64,000 bases of DNA from contig NZ_BLTJ01000012.1 in the NCBI RefSeq assembly GCF_013282095.1, forward strand, positions 60,389 through 124,388, read 5' to 3'. Each line of letters begins with the position of its first letter. The stretch's first letter is position 1. Below are positions 55,211 to 63,949 of this stretch, in pieces. The stretch comes from Enterocloster alcoholdehydrogenati (GTDB taxonomy: Bacteria; Bacillota; Clostridia; Lachnospirales; Lachnospiraceae). Both the position numbers and the translations under genes were made by a program. Under the pieces are notes generated by a model. The model had not been told where the DNA came from. It saw only the letters and a program-made list of their open reading frames with translations, and made no database searches.

Positions 55211-56827
55211 TCAATAATACATATCCGCAAAGGGAACGTCATACTGGTCGGTTCCGAAATGTACGCCGTGAAGGTCAGATGTATAAAGGGCTTTGTTGCA
55301 CTCATAGGTCAGAGGAATATATACCGCATCCTCATGGAGCCGGGTAAGCACAAAGGAATATAGTTCCTGCCGCCGTGTCTCATCGGTAGAGGTCAGAATA
55401 TCTGTAATCGCCCTGTCAATTTGATCCTTGTCCTCCAGTCCCTGCTGAGCCGCAAAATCACCATACACCGGAGCCCGCATGGCTGCCAGCGAAGACTGAG
55501 GATCATAGGGCATACCCCAGCAGATATTAAATACCATGTCAAAGTTTCCAGCCTTCATATTATCCCTGTAAGACTGTTCTTCCTCTCCATGGATGTTCAT
55601 GGATATTCCCAGCTTCTGATATTCACTCTGCAGATACTCAGAAATCGTCTTTTCTGTCACACTGTCGCTGTTATAAAGAAGATCCAGCTCCAGTTTCTTT
55701 CCATCCTTAGCCCGTATGCCGTCACTTCCCATTACCCAGCCTGCCTCATCCAGAATATGTCCAGCCTTCTCACTATCATAGGAATAAGGCTCCAGATCCA
55801 CATCGCAGTAAGGGATCGTAGAAGCATATAAGGTCCCCGCCGGCTGCTCCAGACCATAGAAGATTCCGTCTGAAATGGCCTGACGGTTGGTGGCGTACTG
55901 CAGCGCCTGACGCACCGCCAGATCCCCCAGGATCTCATGGGTTGTATTTAAGACAATATGTCTGGTAGAAGTGGGATCAGACAGACCCACCGTAAACTTA
56001 TCACTGTTCAGGTACTGGCTGATGGCATCCGCATCAATCATGTTTTTTCCAAAGATCAGATCGATTTCTCCCGATTCCAGAGCCATAATGCGGGTCTGAT
56101 TATCCGGAATCACCTTTACTGTAATCCTGCGGATCTTCGGCTTTTCTCCCCAATAATTTTCATTGCGCTCAAACACTGCATACTCATCTGTCACAAAATC
56201 CGTCAGAACATACGGGCCTGTGCCGATATATCCCTCTACCCCATCCTTTGTACTTCCGTTTTTCATACAATTGGGAGAAATCATGGCGAACGGCCGGATA
56301 CAGCCAAGTTCCGTCAGCATGGGATAGTATGGCTCGCTCAGTTCGATCACAAAGGTATCGCTGTCCGGCGCAGAGACTCCCACCAGCAGATTCATCATTT
56401 CCAGCCAGGTATGGCGCTCCTTATTTTCAATGATTGCATTGAAATTCGCCAGCACCGCATTGGCATCACAGAGTGTCCCATCGGAAAAATACACACCGTC
56501 CCGGATATTAAAGGTATATGTACGCCCGTCCTCACTAATCGTCCAGTCCTCAGCAAGACAGCCCTTATACCCATCCTCTGCAGAGCTTACCAGGGTATCA
56601 TAAAGAATACTCTGGGCATACATTTCGCCTGCATATAAATGAGGGTTTAGGTCGCGGATATCACGGTAATTCACAAACACCAGCTCATCTTTTCCCGTAT
56701 TCCCGGCCTCTGCCGTTATTTCATTCTTCTGTACAGCGTTTCCCCCGTCTGTGTTCTGTCCGCAGCCCGACAGCGCCGTAAGCATCAGTGCACTCCCCAG
56801 CAGGGCGGCAATCATCTTCTTTTTCAT
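55211..56827 (-). CDS. nikA: NikA-like nickel / metal-chelate-binding lipoprotein
   Basis: About 538 residues. The signal peptide ends in lipobox LSGC near residue 22. The SBP_bac_5 fold is close to E. coli NikA along its length (LNPHLYAGEMYAQSI, RHTWLEMMNLLV, FERNENYWGEKPKI, FAAQQGL). Recalled pocket residues Arg97, Trp100, Arg137, Trp398 and Tyr402 have counterparts, but the site of His416 is Tyr (APVYGDF). It may therefore bind nickel only as a chelate, or a different ligand. GGAGG precedes the ATG. It is the first gene of the operon behind a LysR-controlled promoter. Confidence 0.9.
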   Translation of the reverse strand: MKKKMIAALLGSALMLTALSGCGQNTDGGNAVQKNEITAEAGNTGKDELVFVNYRDIRDLNPHLYAGEMYAQSILYDTLVSSAEDGYKGCLAEDWTISEDGRTYTFNIRDGVYFSDGTLCDANAVLANFNAIIENKERHTWLEMMNLLVGVSAPDSDTFVIELSEPYYPMLTELGCIRPFAMISPNCMKNGSTKDGVEGYIGTGPYVLTDFVTDEYAVFERNENYWGEKPKIRRITVKVIPDNQTRIMALESGEIDLIFGKNMIDADAISQYLNSDKFTVGLSDPTSTRHIVLNTTHEILGDLAVRQALQYATNRQAISDGIFYGLEQPAGTLYASTIPYCDVDLEPYSYDSEKAGHILDEAGWVMGSDGIRAKDGKKLELDLLYNSDSVTEKTISEYLQSEYQKLGISMNIHGEEEQSYRDNMKAGNFDMVFNICWGMPYDPQSSLAAMRAPVYGDFAAQQGLEDKDQIDRAITDILTSTDETRRQELYSFVLTRLHEDAVYIPLTYECNKALYTSDLHGVHFGTDQYDVPFADMYY

Positions 56828-56868
56828 ATTTTCCTCCAGTAAAACAGGTCATTCGGTTAACATTTTTA

Positions 56869-56897
56869 AGTATACCTTAGTTAGTCGCATCTTACCA
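56869..56897 (-). promoter_or_regulatory. Activator-type promoter of the nik-like operon
   Basis: TATACT (56869-56874) with a poor -35, TGGTAA (56892-56897), spaced by 17 nt. The weak -35 fits dependence on an activator bound upstream. Confidence 0.55.
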
Positions 56898-56920
56898 GAG
56901 GCCAGATATTCATGGAAACC

Positions 56921-56937
56921 TATAACATTTTGTTATA
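56921..56937 (-). promoter_or_regulatory. LysR-type recognition site
   Basis: TATAACATTTTGTTATA is a perfect inverted repeat with 7-bp arms and contains the T-N11-A pattern. Its centre lies about 67 bp upstream of the predicted transcript start, the usual place for a LysR recognition site. The LysR gene ends 45 bp away. Confidence 0.65.
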
Positions 56938-56981
56938 TCGCTCCTGTCATCCCGGCTGCGCCGAAATACATCTGCCGTTTC

Positions 56982-57884
56982 TTAAAACATTTTTTTAAAA
57001 CGCTCTGTGATCCACAGCGCCTGCCGTGATAGGGGCCGCTCCGGGTTTCTTACATATCCCACCTGAAGAAAGGGTTCACATCCATGGATCGCCAGCGGTT
57101 TAATGTTATACTGGGCGTATGGCTCATACATAAACTCAATTCCCAGGCTGCATACATCCGTATGAAGCAGCATATCCAGGTTTAAATGATCGCTGTTGGT
57201 ATAGACTGCGTGCTTCAGATTCCTGGTATCGATCACCCCCATGCTCACCGTCTCCAAATGATGCTCCATGGAAAAAAAGTCTCTTACCCCTCTCATGAAC
57301 TTCAGTCCCGGCAAATCTGAAAAATCAATACTGTCTTTCTCATACAGCGGATTATGCTCCCCCACATACACGCATATCTTCTTCACATCCTGGGCCACAA
57401 ACTCCAGCTTTTTATGGGAGAGAATATGCTGGAACACCGGTACCTGTTTCTGTGCCACATAGACGATGCCGATCTCTGAGATCCCCTGGTGCACATGATC
57501 CGTAATTTCCTCAACCGTACCTTCATGATACTCAATGCGAAATTCTCTCCCCCACTCCTCATAAAAATCCACCAGGAGCCTTGCAATCATATTGCTGGGA
57601 TATGCCGACAGACATAAGCTGTTTTTTTCCTCCGGAACCGCCAGTGAAGAAATAGCCGCAGTATTTTTCAAAATCTGTTTCGCGTGCTCCAAAACCATCT
57701 TTCCATAGGGTGTAGGCTGCACCCCCTTTCCCGTCCTCATCAAAAGAGGCCTCCCGAGCTCATGCTCCAGAACCCGGATATTTTTACTGATATTCGGCTG
57801 AGAGGTATACAGACATTCCGCTGCCTTGGAGAAACTCCCCCTCTCACACGCTACTACAAAAAATTCCATCTGCTTAATATCCAT
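56982..57884 (-). CDS. LysR-family transcriptional regulator (nik locus)
   Basis: About 300 residues. The HTH is FVVACERGSFSKAAECLYTSQPNISKNIRVLEHELG and the rest is the LysR effector domain. It is encoded just upstream of the nik-like operon in the same direction and probably controls it through the palindrome at 56921-56937. ATG 57884 lies 8 nt after GGAGG; five further codons upstream include that site and are not used. Confidence 0.94.
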   Translation of the reverse strand: MDIKQMEFFVVACERGSFSKAAECLYTSQPNISKNIRVLEHELGRPLLMRTGKGVQPTPYGKMVLEHAKQILKNTAAISSLAVPEEKNSLCLSAYPSNMIARLLVDFYEEWGREFRIEYHEGTVEEITDHVHQGISEIGIVYVAQKQVPVFQHILSHKKLEFVAQDVKKICVYVGEHNPLYEKDSIDFSDLPGLKFMRGVRDFFSMEHHLETVSMGVIDTRNLKHAVYTNSDHLNLDMLLHTDVCSLGIEFMYEPYAQYNIKPLAIHGCEPFLQVGYVRNPERPLSRQALWITERFKKMF

Positions 57885-57980
57885 TCCCTGCGCCTCCATC
57901 CAGTTAGTTTTTGCTAATTTGTATCATTGTACCATATACGCGGGTGAATTGCCAGTACACGCCAACACGGGCCGTATAAC

Positions 57981-58022
57981 AAAAAAAAGACAGGCAGAAC
58001 ACAATCCGTTTCCTGCCTGTCT
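57981..58022 (-). terminator. Terminator of the rubrerythrin gene
   Basis: AGACAGGCAG pairs perfectly with CTGCCTGTCT, followed by a run of eight T on the minus strand. Confidence 0.9.
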
Positions 58023-58082
58023 ATCTCTGTCCTCTGTATGATGGCTGCCATTTGGGGCTGCTTTATTTATTCGTTCATTCTG

Positions 58083-58619
58083 TTAATAATTCTCCGCCCG
58101 CACCTCAAAATAACTCTGAGGATGGCTGCAGGCCGGACATATCTCCGGCGCCTTCATACCCACTGCAATATGGCCGCAGTTACGGCACTCCCAGACTTTT
58201 ACTTCGCTCTTTGCAAATACCTCTGCCATTTCCACATTCTTAAGCAGCGCCCTGTATCTCTCCTCATGGTGCCGTTCAATCTCTGCCACCAGCCGAAATC
58301 TTGCCGCCAGCTCAGGGAACCCCTCTTCTTCTGCCGTCTCTGCAAATCCCGCATACATATCCGTCCATTCGTAGTTCTCTCCCTCTGCGGCTGACTTTAA
58401 ATTTTCCGCCGTATCGCCAATACCGTTTAATTCTTTAAACCACAGCTTAGCGTGTTCCTTCTCATTATCTGCTGTTTTCTGAAACAGAGCCGCGATCTGC
58501 TCGTAGCCCTCCTTCTTAGCCTTTGAGGCAAAAAATGTATACTTGTTTCTCGCCTCTGACTCCCCTGAAAATGCCATTCTTAAGTTTTTTTCCGTCTGTG
58601 TTCCTGAATATTTGTTCAT
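58083..58619 (-). CDS. rbr: Rubrerythrin
   Basis: About 178 residues. A four-helix di-iron domain with repeated ExxH-type ligands ([16 protein letters not shown]) is followed by a C-terminal rubredoxin-like domain (WECRNCGHI... [12 protein letters not shown]). It reduces hydrogen peroxide in anaerobes. AAGGGAG precedes the ATG. It is monocistronic with its own terminator; no PerR box was found. Confidence 0.95.
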   Translation of the reverse strand: MNKYSGTQTEKNLRMAFSGESEARNKYTFFASKAKKEGYEQIAALFQKTADNEKEHAKLWFKELNGIGDTAENLKSAAEGENYEWTDMYAGFAETAEEEGFPELAARFRLVAEIERHHEERYRALLKNVEMAEVFAKSEVKVWECRNCGHIAVGMKAPEICPACSHPQSYFEVRAENY

Positions 58620-58721
58620 AACCGTCTCCCTTTCTTTTAATTATGTCTGTGTTCCTATTCTTTCCATCTGCCGGACATATATTCAGCCTCTTTCAGATCT
58701 TTCCCATACTGTATGCCCGCT

Positions 58722-61700
58722 CTAATCCCACCAGAAATACCACATACCTGACCTGCGCAGCCCATCCGCCAGACTGCATATGGTTCCTTCATCCGCTGCA
58801 TCCGGACAGAAACAATACTGCTCCTGGGCCAGTTTTGCCGCACGCTCCTTTGGCACAGGTGCAGGCACGGCAAATTCCAGCTCATCATGTGTCACAGCCG
58901 CAGGCACAGCCCCATACTGCTCATACCAGTATTTTGCAGCCGCCATCAGCTCCTCTGTGCCAGGACACTCGTTCCATCCCCCAAAGGGCAGATAAGCAAA
59001 TATCTCCCAGGGATTCTTTACCGGAATCATCGCCAGGATCAAAGGTGCTGTCCGGTTGGTGCCATTCTCCCAATAGGACAGAAAGCTGTTATTCTCTTCA
59101 CCTCCCTCCATGTTTCCCATAATGATGCTTTCCCAGTCTATGCCGTATTCCCTGACTGTCTCCTTCATCTCATCCGGCAGCTGCAGCAGTTTCTTTCCAT
59201 CCTTTACCGGCAGAGAAAGAATCCTTTCCCGATATTCCTTAACCTTCTGCAGATCAAAGCTGCCATCGGCCGCTTCCCCGCTATCCGGGTCAGAATTCAT
59301 AATAAGACACTTAAGGAGCAGTTCATCTGCCCGAATCAGCACAGGAACATAACCATCTTTCCTGCCCCTGCGGGCGGCATAGCCATAGTCCGCTGTAATG
59401 GGATCGTCATCTGCCAGAGGCGGAAAATACCTGCATTCACAATCTAAATACCTCATCAAAGCCCTGGCCACCGGCGTAGGCTCCTGATCCCTGGGAGCGG
59501 GCCTCCAGCCGTCCCAGCGTTTCTTTATGACCTTAGCCATTTCCTGATAATATTTCTCGTCAGAGGGAATAAAAAGGTACGCCTCATCCTTAAATTCCTC
59601 TGCATAATATCGCTCCTCCCCAAAATACCCAAAAGCATAGTCATCAATATCCGATGGAAAATAGGGCGCACTCCTGTCACTGTAGTAATACTCTGCAAAC
59701 GCCTCTCCCTGTTCGTTAAAAATATCTCCGGTCAGCACACCCTCCAGCTCATCCCGAATAAAAACCCGCAGGTCTGTATGCTCAGGGTCTGTCAGGATCC
59801 CCTTCACCCACGCTGAAGCCATATGCAGAAACTCTCCGCGCATCATATGGTGTTCAATACACCACCGCAGGTAAATCGCCATATGGTTAAAGGCCGCAAG
59901 CTCCTGTACAGGAAGCCCCTTTTCACGAAGACATTCCAGATGCCATTTCCCGTTATCCATCAGCAGTTCTCCGCTTTCCTCCTCCTGCAGTTCCCTGCGC
60001 TCTGCCTCTGTGAGAACATCCAGCCGGTACGGATCGATTATCCTGCTGGATCCTTCCATCTTTTCCAGCAGCTCCTGGGCAGTTTTTTCCTGCTTATACT
60101 GCATTTCATCCCTGTAAATGGGGATTACCTGATAAAAACATACCGTATCTTTGTTCGGCAGCAGGCATTCCTCCTGCGCCTCCTCTGAGGAAATCAGCAT
60201 TGCAGCGCACAACTCCGTGTTTTCTGAAAATGGTTCTCTGTAATCCACTGTATGCCCCCATCCAAGCCAGGTATCGCAGTTTCCCGGCAGACGGGCCAGA
60301 GACTTTAACAGCCGAACCGGCCAGTACCATTTTTCATCCTGCATCGCCTCCTGATCCAGCTCCCAATAAGGAGGCAGGAAAATAACCAGCTCCGCCCGCT
60401 CCAGCCCCTGTCCCGCCAGTTCCTCCGGTATATTCATCCGGTGAGCGCCCATTCCCATCGTAACCAGAGTATAATAATCCCGGTTCCCATCCGGCGGAAT
60501 AGTACAGATATCTACATGGATATCCGGCGATACAAGCTCATGAAACACACTGGAAAAGTCCCCGAAATACTCCTTTATATAGGCTTCCACCGCACTCATT
60601 TCATCCTCTGTATAAAGCTCTGGGCCTATGGAACCGTTTTCCCGTTGGATCAGGCTGTCTTCCCAGGAGGCATTCTGCAAAAGCTCCAGCTTTACCGGCT
60701 CCCCCTGCTCTATTCCATCCGCCGACAAAGATACTCTGAAATACTTCTCACTGTCCGAAAGTCTGTAGAGCAGTTCAATTCCAAGATCCAGACCAAACAG
60801 CGCTGTCTCCAGCATCGCCTCCTGATCTTCTGCAATCTCCCGCACAAGCCACTGTCCGCAATCCAGCCTTTCCTTCTGCTGTTCCAGCCACTGCGGCGGC
60901 AGCTTAGACAGTCCAGCCTCATTCATCCGAAACACCAGCTCCACCTCACGTCCCCGGATCGGATAATGAAAGCTGCAGTACGGACAGTTTATTTTTAAAT
61001 CTGCTGGGATTGGATGAAACAGTTCCTTAAAATACTTAACCCCCTCTGGGCGGACGCAGATACAGGAAATGGATCTCATCTTTGCGGCTTCATTTTCATC
61101 CAAACCATCCTGAAGCATTTGGTCAAACCGCGGATCGATCCAGTGATATTCCATCTGCTCCAGCCCTGCGTCTGCCTTTATTTCTTCCCCCAGAGTCAGA
61201 AACTCGTGATCCCCCGGTTCCAGCAAAAGGCCCTGCTCTACTGCCGCCAGAGCGCCCTCCCTGTCTCCAAAATGGCTGCGCAGCTTTGCCGCCTGCAGCC
61301 AGATCCACGGATAGGACGGCTCCTCCTGTATTCCGGCCTCTGCGTAATGTCTCGCCTCATCCAGACGGCCGCAGTACATTAACGCCACAGAATAGCGGTA
61401 ATACCACATTCCGCAGCCTTTTGCATTCCCCTCTGAATATGTCATCCACTGCGCTGCCTTATAATAATATTCATATTCATCTATGTTGTTGCAGCCGTAA
61501 GAATACCACAGAGCAATCTGCAGATCCCTCTGGGCCTGCCGTCTTGTAAACCTTCCCTCCTTTTCCCCATTCTGAATAAATGTATCTATGTATCCAATCA
61601 TCCGGTAAAAGTATCCTGTACTGCCCTCGTCAAAAGACGCCAGGGTATCCATATCCTCTTTTGACAGCAGGGAACCCGTCTCTTGATGCACCGCAGCCTC

Positions 61701-63194
61701 CGGCTCTTCCTCCGCCTCCTCCTTTGTCTGGTCTAAGAGACACACTGCACCCACATCCTGCCGGAACGACTGGAAACTGGCCCATGAAAGTCCGCTTTTC
61801 TCAAAGAAATCCGAGGCCGCCTCTAAAACCAGCCGAAGATCCCAGGCGATAAAATCCAGATATCCGCAATATATGCCCGTAGCCCCGCCTGAAAATGTCA
61901 CCGCATCTTCTCCTGCCCGGGCTGTGACCGCAGCTTCCAGTCTATCACGAAATTCCATGACTGCCTCAGCCCGGTTTTCTCCTGTAAACATATCCAGAGG
62001 ATAAAAGAAAAACCCGGCCGCCACACCATCCTGATGGTATGCATCCATCACAGAACTCTCACCGCTCAGAAATCCCCGAACCAGCGAAACACAGCGGGTA
62101 GAGCCAATATACGCATCTGTACGCACCTTCTCCTGTGAATCCCGGTCCGGTTCCAGTTCATATCCTGAATAGCTGTGTTCCAGATACTCATCAGCCTCCA
62201 TACAGAAAGATATTCCCATCGCCTTTAACAGCTCAGGCAGCCGTGACAAAGCCGCTCCCGGATCAGACCGCCGTTCATTCACCGCTTCAAATTCACCGAT
62301 CACTGCCATGGCCGGAATTTCCCCCAATATCTGATCTGTCAGCACAGACAGCATCCACCATACTCTGTCCTCATTTTCCTGAAACATATCTAAAAGCATT
62401 TCACAGAACAGAGTAAGCTTAATTCGGTTCTCATCCAGCCTCTCGATCCAGATTTCCACATCCTTCGCTGAAATCTGGTGCCCAAAAGCCTTCAGCTCAA
62501 ACCCTTCCGATGTCTGCCGCCCCACCCGGATATTCCATTGTCCTCTCAGAGAAACTGGCGCATGGCGCTGGAAATAGACCAGTTCAAACAGCCGGGCCTT
62601 ATCCCCCTCAGGCGTAAGGATCAGCTCATACTTCTCTCCATTATATCCCAGTTCAAAATTTACATCCTTAAGGGCCGTTTCCAGTATATCCCCACACTCC
62701 GCGATCAGCGTTTCCTCCACGTCTTCCTGATTTCTCCGGTCTATAAGCCCTCGCAGATGCTCCTCCCTCTCCTCAAACACAGCCCACGCCTCCAGCGTGC
62801 GCAGACGAAAATTCTTCTCAAAAATGGGCAGCGTCAGCCTTCTCCTGCAGTCATTGATCATCTCCTGCGTATCCACATCCCCAGGTCTGGCCTCCAGCGC
62901 CTTTTTGAAATAATAAAGCGCACGCCCCTCCTGATCCAGATAATAATATGCATATGCCAGACGAAAATTCCAGTTGTGATCACCCGCAAAGTACGCCTCA
63001 TGAGGCTTTAACAGCTCTGCCGCCTTCTCAAAAAGCGCTCGATCCCCCACATCTGCAATATTATTACAGGCACGCGCCAGCTCACTGTCCAGCTCAGGCG
63101 TCCTTTCCTCTTTTGGCAGCGCCTCTATAGCATCTATGATGCTCTGATACTCTTCCCGATCATTCCAGATTTCGCATTGTTCTAATAACGTCAT
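58722..63194 (-). CDS. Giant TPR / SUFU-domain multidomain protein (immunity-like)
   Basis: 1490 residues, cytosolic, acidic. TPR-like repeats occur near 1-110 and 560-690. A CPYC motif lies near 737. Residues about 865-1050 resemble the Suppressor-of-fused (SUFU) domain (VTMGMGAHRMNIPEE, WPVRLLKSLARLP, DTWLGWGHTVD). Residues about 1095-1235 form another domain seen in similar proteins (AIYLRWCIEHHMM, SDIDDYAFGYFGEERYY). The end (about 1390-1490, finishing WYFWWD) resembles DUF4253. Bacterial SUFU domains are thought to be immunity proteins of polymorphic toxins, so this may be a multi-immunity protein. No toxin gene is adjacent. Function remains unproven. Confidence 0.7.
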   Translation of the reverse strand: MTLLEQCEIWNDREEYQSIIDAIEALPKEERTPELDSELARACNNIADVGDRALFEKAAELLKPHEAYFAGDHNWNFRLAYAYYYLDQEGRALYYFKKALEARPGDVDTQEMINDCRRRLTLPIFEKNFRLRTLEAWAVFEEREEHLRGLIDRRNQEDVEETLIAECGDILETALKDVNFELGYNGEKYELILTPEGDKARLFELVYFQRHAPVSLRGQWNIRVGRQTSEGFELKAFGHQISAKDVEIWIERLDENRIKLTLFCEMLLDMFQENEDRVWWMLSVLTDQILGEIPAMAVIGEFEAVNERRSDPGAALSRLPELLKAMGISFCMEADEYLEHSYSGYELEPDRDSQEKVRTDAYIGSTRCVSLVRGFLSGESSVMDAYHQDGVAAGFFFYPLDMFTGENRAEAVMEFRDRLEAAVTARAGEDAVTFSGGATGIYCGYLDFIAWDLRLVLEAASDFFEKSGLSWASFQSFRQDVGAVCLLDQTKEEAEEEPEAAVHQETGSLLSKEDMDTLASFDEGSTGYFYRMIGYIDTFIQNGEKEGRFTRRQAQRDLQIALWYSYGCNNIDEYEYYYKAAQWMTYSEGNAKGCGMWYYRYSVALMYCGRLDEARHYAEAGIQEEPSYPWIWLQAAKLRSHFGDREGALAAVEQGLLLEPGDHEFLTLGEEIKADAGLEQMEYHWIDPRFDQMLQDGLDENEAAKMRSISCICVRPEGVKYFKELFHPIPADLKINCPYCSFHYPIRGREVELVFRMNEAGLSKLPPQWLEQQKERLDCGQWLVREIAEDQEAMLETALFGLDLGIELLYRLSDSEKYFRVSLSADGIEQGEPVKLELLQNASWEDSLIQRENGSIGPELYTEDEMSAVEAYIKEYFGDFSSVFHELVSPDIHVDICTIPPDGNRDYYTLVTMGMGAHRMNIPEELAGQGLERAELVIFLPPYWELDQEAMQDEKWYWPVRLLKSLARLPGNCDTWLGWGHTVDYREPFSENTELCAAMLISSEEAQEECLLPNKDTVCFYQVIPIYRDEMQYKQEKTAQELLEKMEGSSRIIDPYRLDVLTEAERRELQEEESGELLMDNGKWHLECLREKGLPVQELAAFNHMAIYLRWCIEHHMMRGEFLHMASAWVKGILTDPEHTDLRVFIRDELEGVLTGDIFNEQGEAFAEYYYSDRSAPYFPSDIDDYAFGYFGEERYYAEEFKDEAYLFIPSDEKYYQEMAKVIKKRWDGWRPAPRDQEPTPVARALMRYLDCECRYFPPLADDDPITADYGYAARRGRKDGYVPVLIRADELLLKCLIMNSDPDSGEAADGSFDLQKVKEYRERILSLPVKDGKKLLQLPDEMKETVREYGIDWESIIMGNMEGGEENNSFLSYWENGTNRTAPLILAMIPVKNPWEIFAYLPFGGWNECPGTEELMAAAKYWYEQYGAVPAAVTHDELEFAVPAPVPKERAAKLAQEQYCFCPDAADEGTICSLADGLRRSGMWYFWWD

Positions 63195-63378
63195 ACCGTT
63201 TTCTCCTTATCTGCGCTGTGGTTTCCTGTAATCTCCCATGCCCGTCTGCCAGACCCAGTTTCCTTCTGGCTATTTACAGCAGCAAGCCAAAACGCCCTTC
63301 GCGTATCACGCCCGCCATCCTGCGTAAATAAAAAATCCCCATGCCTTACCGCTTCGTCAGCAGCCAGGCACAGGGCAT

Positions 63379-63450
63379 GAAAAAAGACCGCACAAAACAA
63401 CCGCTTACCGCGGCAGTATCAAAACACCTTTGATACAGTTTTGCCGGTCT
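63379..63450 (-). ncRNA. Three-way-junction RNA element ending in a T run
   Basis: On the minus strand an outer helix (AGACCG and AAAAC with GTTTT and CGGTCT) encloses two hairpins: GTATCAAAG/TTTTGATAC (3-nt loop) and CCGC/GCGG (loop GGTAA). TTTTTT follows. The promoter at 63591-63619 would make an RNA of about 205 nt. It may be a small RNA or an attenuator of the giant gene 185 nt downstream. No known family was recognised. Confidence 0.55.
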
Positions 63451-63548
63451 GTAATTCTCCGTTTTGGAAGATGCATCCATAAATCATCCTCGCAGTCTTT
63501 GTCTGTATGTAATACCAATAAAGGACATCCCCTCACCAGCAGAAACAT
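63405..63548 (-). CDS. Possible 47-residue leader ORF overlapping the structured RNA
   Basis: ATG at 63548 opens MFLLVRGCPLLVL... ending GVLILPR, rich in Leu and Arg. The stop codon TAA lies in the loop of the small GC hairpin of the structured RNA, so translation would unfold that element. The ribosome site (AGGGG, 2 nt before ATG) is badly spaced. This could be a regulatory leader or chance. Confidence 0.3.
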   Translation of the reverse strand: MFLLVRGCPLLVLHTDKDCEDDLWMHLPKRRITDRQNCIKGVLILPR

Positions 63549-63590
63549 ATCCCCTGCGGGAAACTCCCCTTATCTGCCGATGATACCTTT

Positions 63591-63619
63591 ATCATAACAA
63601 AAAAGAAGTCAATGTGCAA
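63591..63619 (-). promoter_or_regulatory. Promoter of the structured RNA / giant gene
   Basis: TTGCAC (63614-63619), 17 nt, TATGAT (63591-63596) on the minus strand. Confidence 0.6.
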
Positions 63620-63648
63620 GGATTAAAGGGAGAGCGGACGAGACAAAC

Positions 63649-63680
63649 ATAAAAAAGAACCATCTCACCGATGATTCTTA
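63649..63680 (-). terminator. Terminator of the tRNA operon
   Basis: AAGAATCAT pairs with ATGGTTCTT (one G-U), followed by TTTTTT on the minus strand, just after tRNA-Cys. Confidence 0.85.
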
Positions 63681-63684
63681 AGAG

Positions 63685-63755
63685 AGGCGACAACCGGAAT
63701 CGAACCGGTGATAGAGGTGTTGCAGACCTTTGCCTTACCGCTTGGCTATGTCGCC
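63685..63755 (-). tRNA. tRNA-Cys(GCA)
   Basis: 71 nt with acceptor GGCGACA/TGTCGCC, anticodon GCA in loop CTGCAAC, T-loop GTTCGATTC and discriminator T as usual for Cys. Last gene of the tRNA cluster. Confidence 0.97.
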
Positions 63756-63773
63756 ATATTAACTTATTAAAAA

Positions 63774-63845
63774 TGACCCCAAGGGGATTCGGACCCCTGT
63801 TACCGCCGTGAAAGGGCGATGTCTTAACCGCTTGACCATGGGGCC
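63774..63845 (-). tRNA. tRNA-Glu(TTC)
   Basis: 72 nt with acceptor GGCCCCA/TGGGGTC (one G-U), anticodon TTC in loop CTTTCAC and T-loop GTCCGAATC. It lies 18 bp before tRNA-Cys. Confidence 0.96.
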
Positions 63846-63876
63846 TTAACACAAATGCTTATATATGAAAATAAAA

Positions 63877-63949
63877 CTCCCCGAGTAGGACTCGAACCTA
63901 CGACCCAACGGTTAACAGCCGTTTGCTCTACCGACTGAGCTATCGAGGA
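63877..63949 (-). tRNA. tRNA-Asn(GTT)
   Basis: 73 nt with acceptor TCCTCGA/TCGGGGA, anticodon GTT in loop CTGTTAA and discriminator G as usual for Asn. First visible gene of the tRNA cluster; its promoter is probably beyond or at the window edge. Confidence 0.97.

Noticed and set aside
55211..56827. Oligopeptide-binding protein DppA instead of NikA
   Set aside because: Similarity to NikA extends over most segments, including the nickel-chelate pocket. A peptide ligand is not excluded, which is noted in the finding on this operon.
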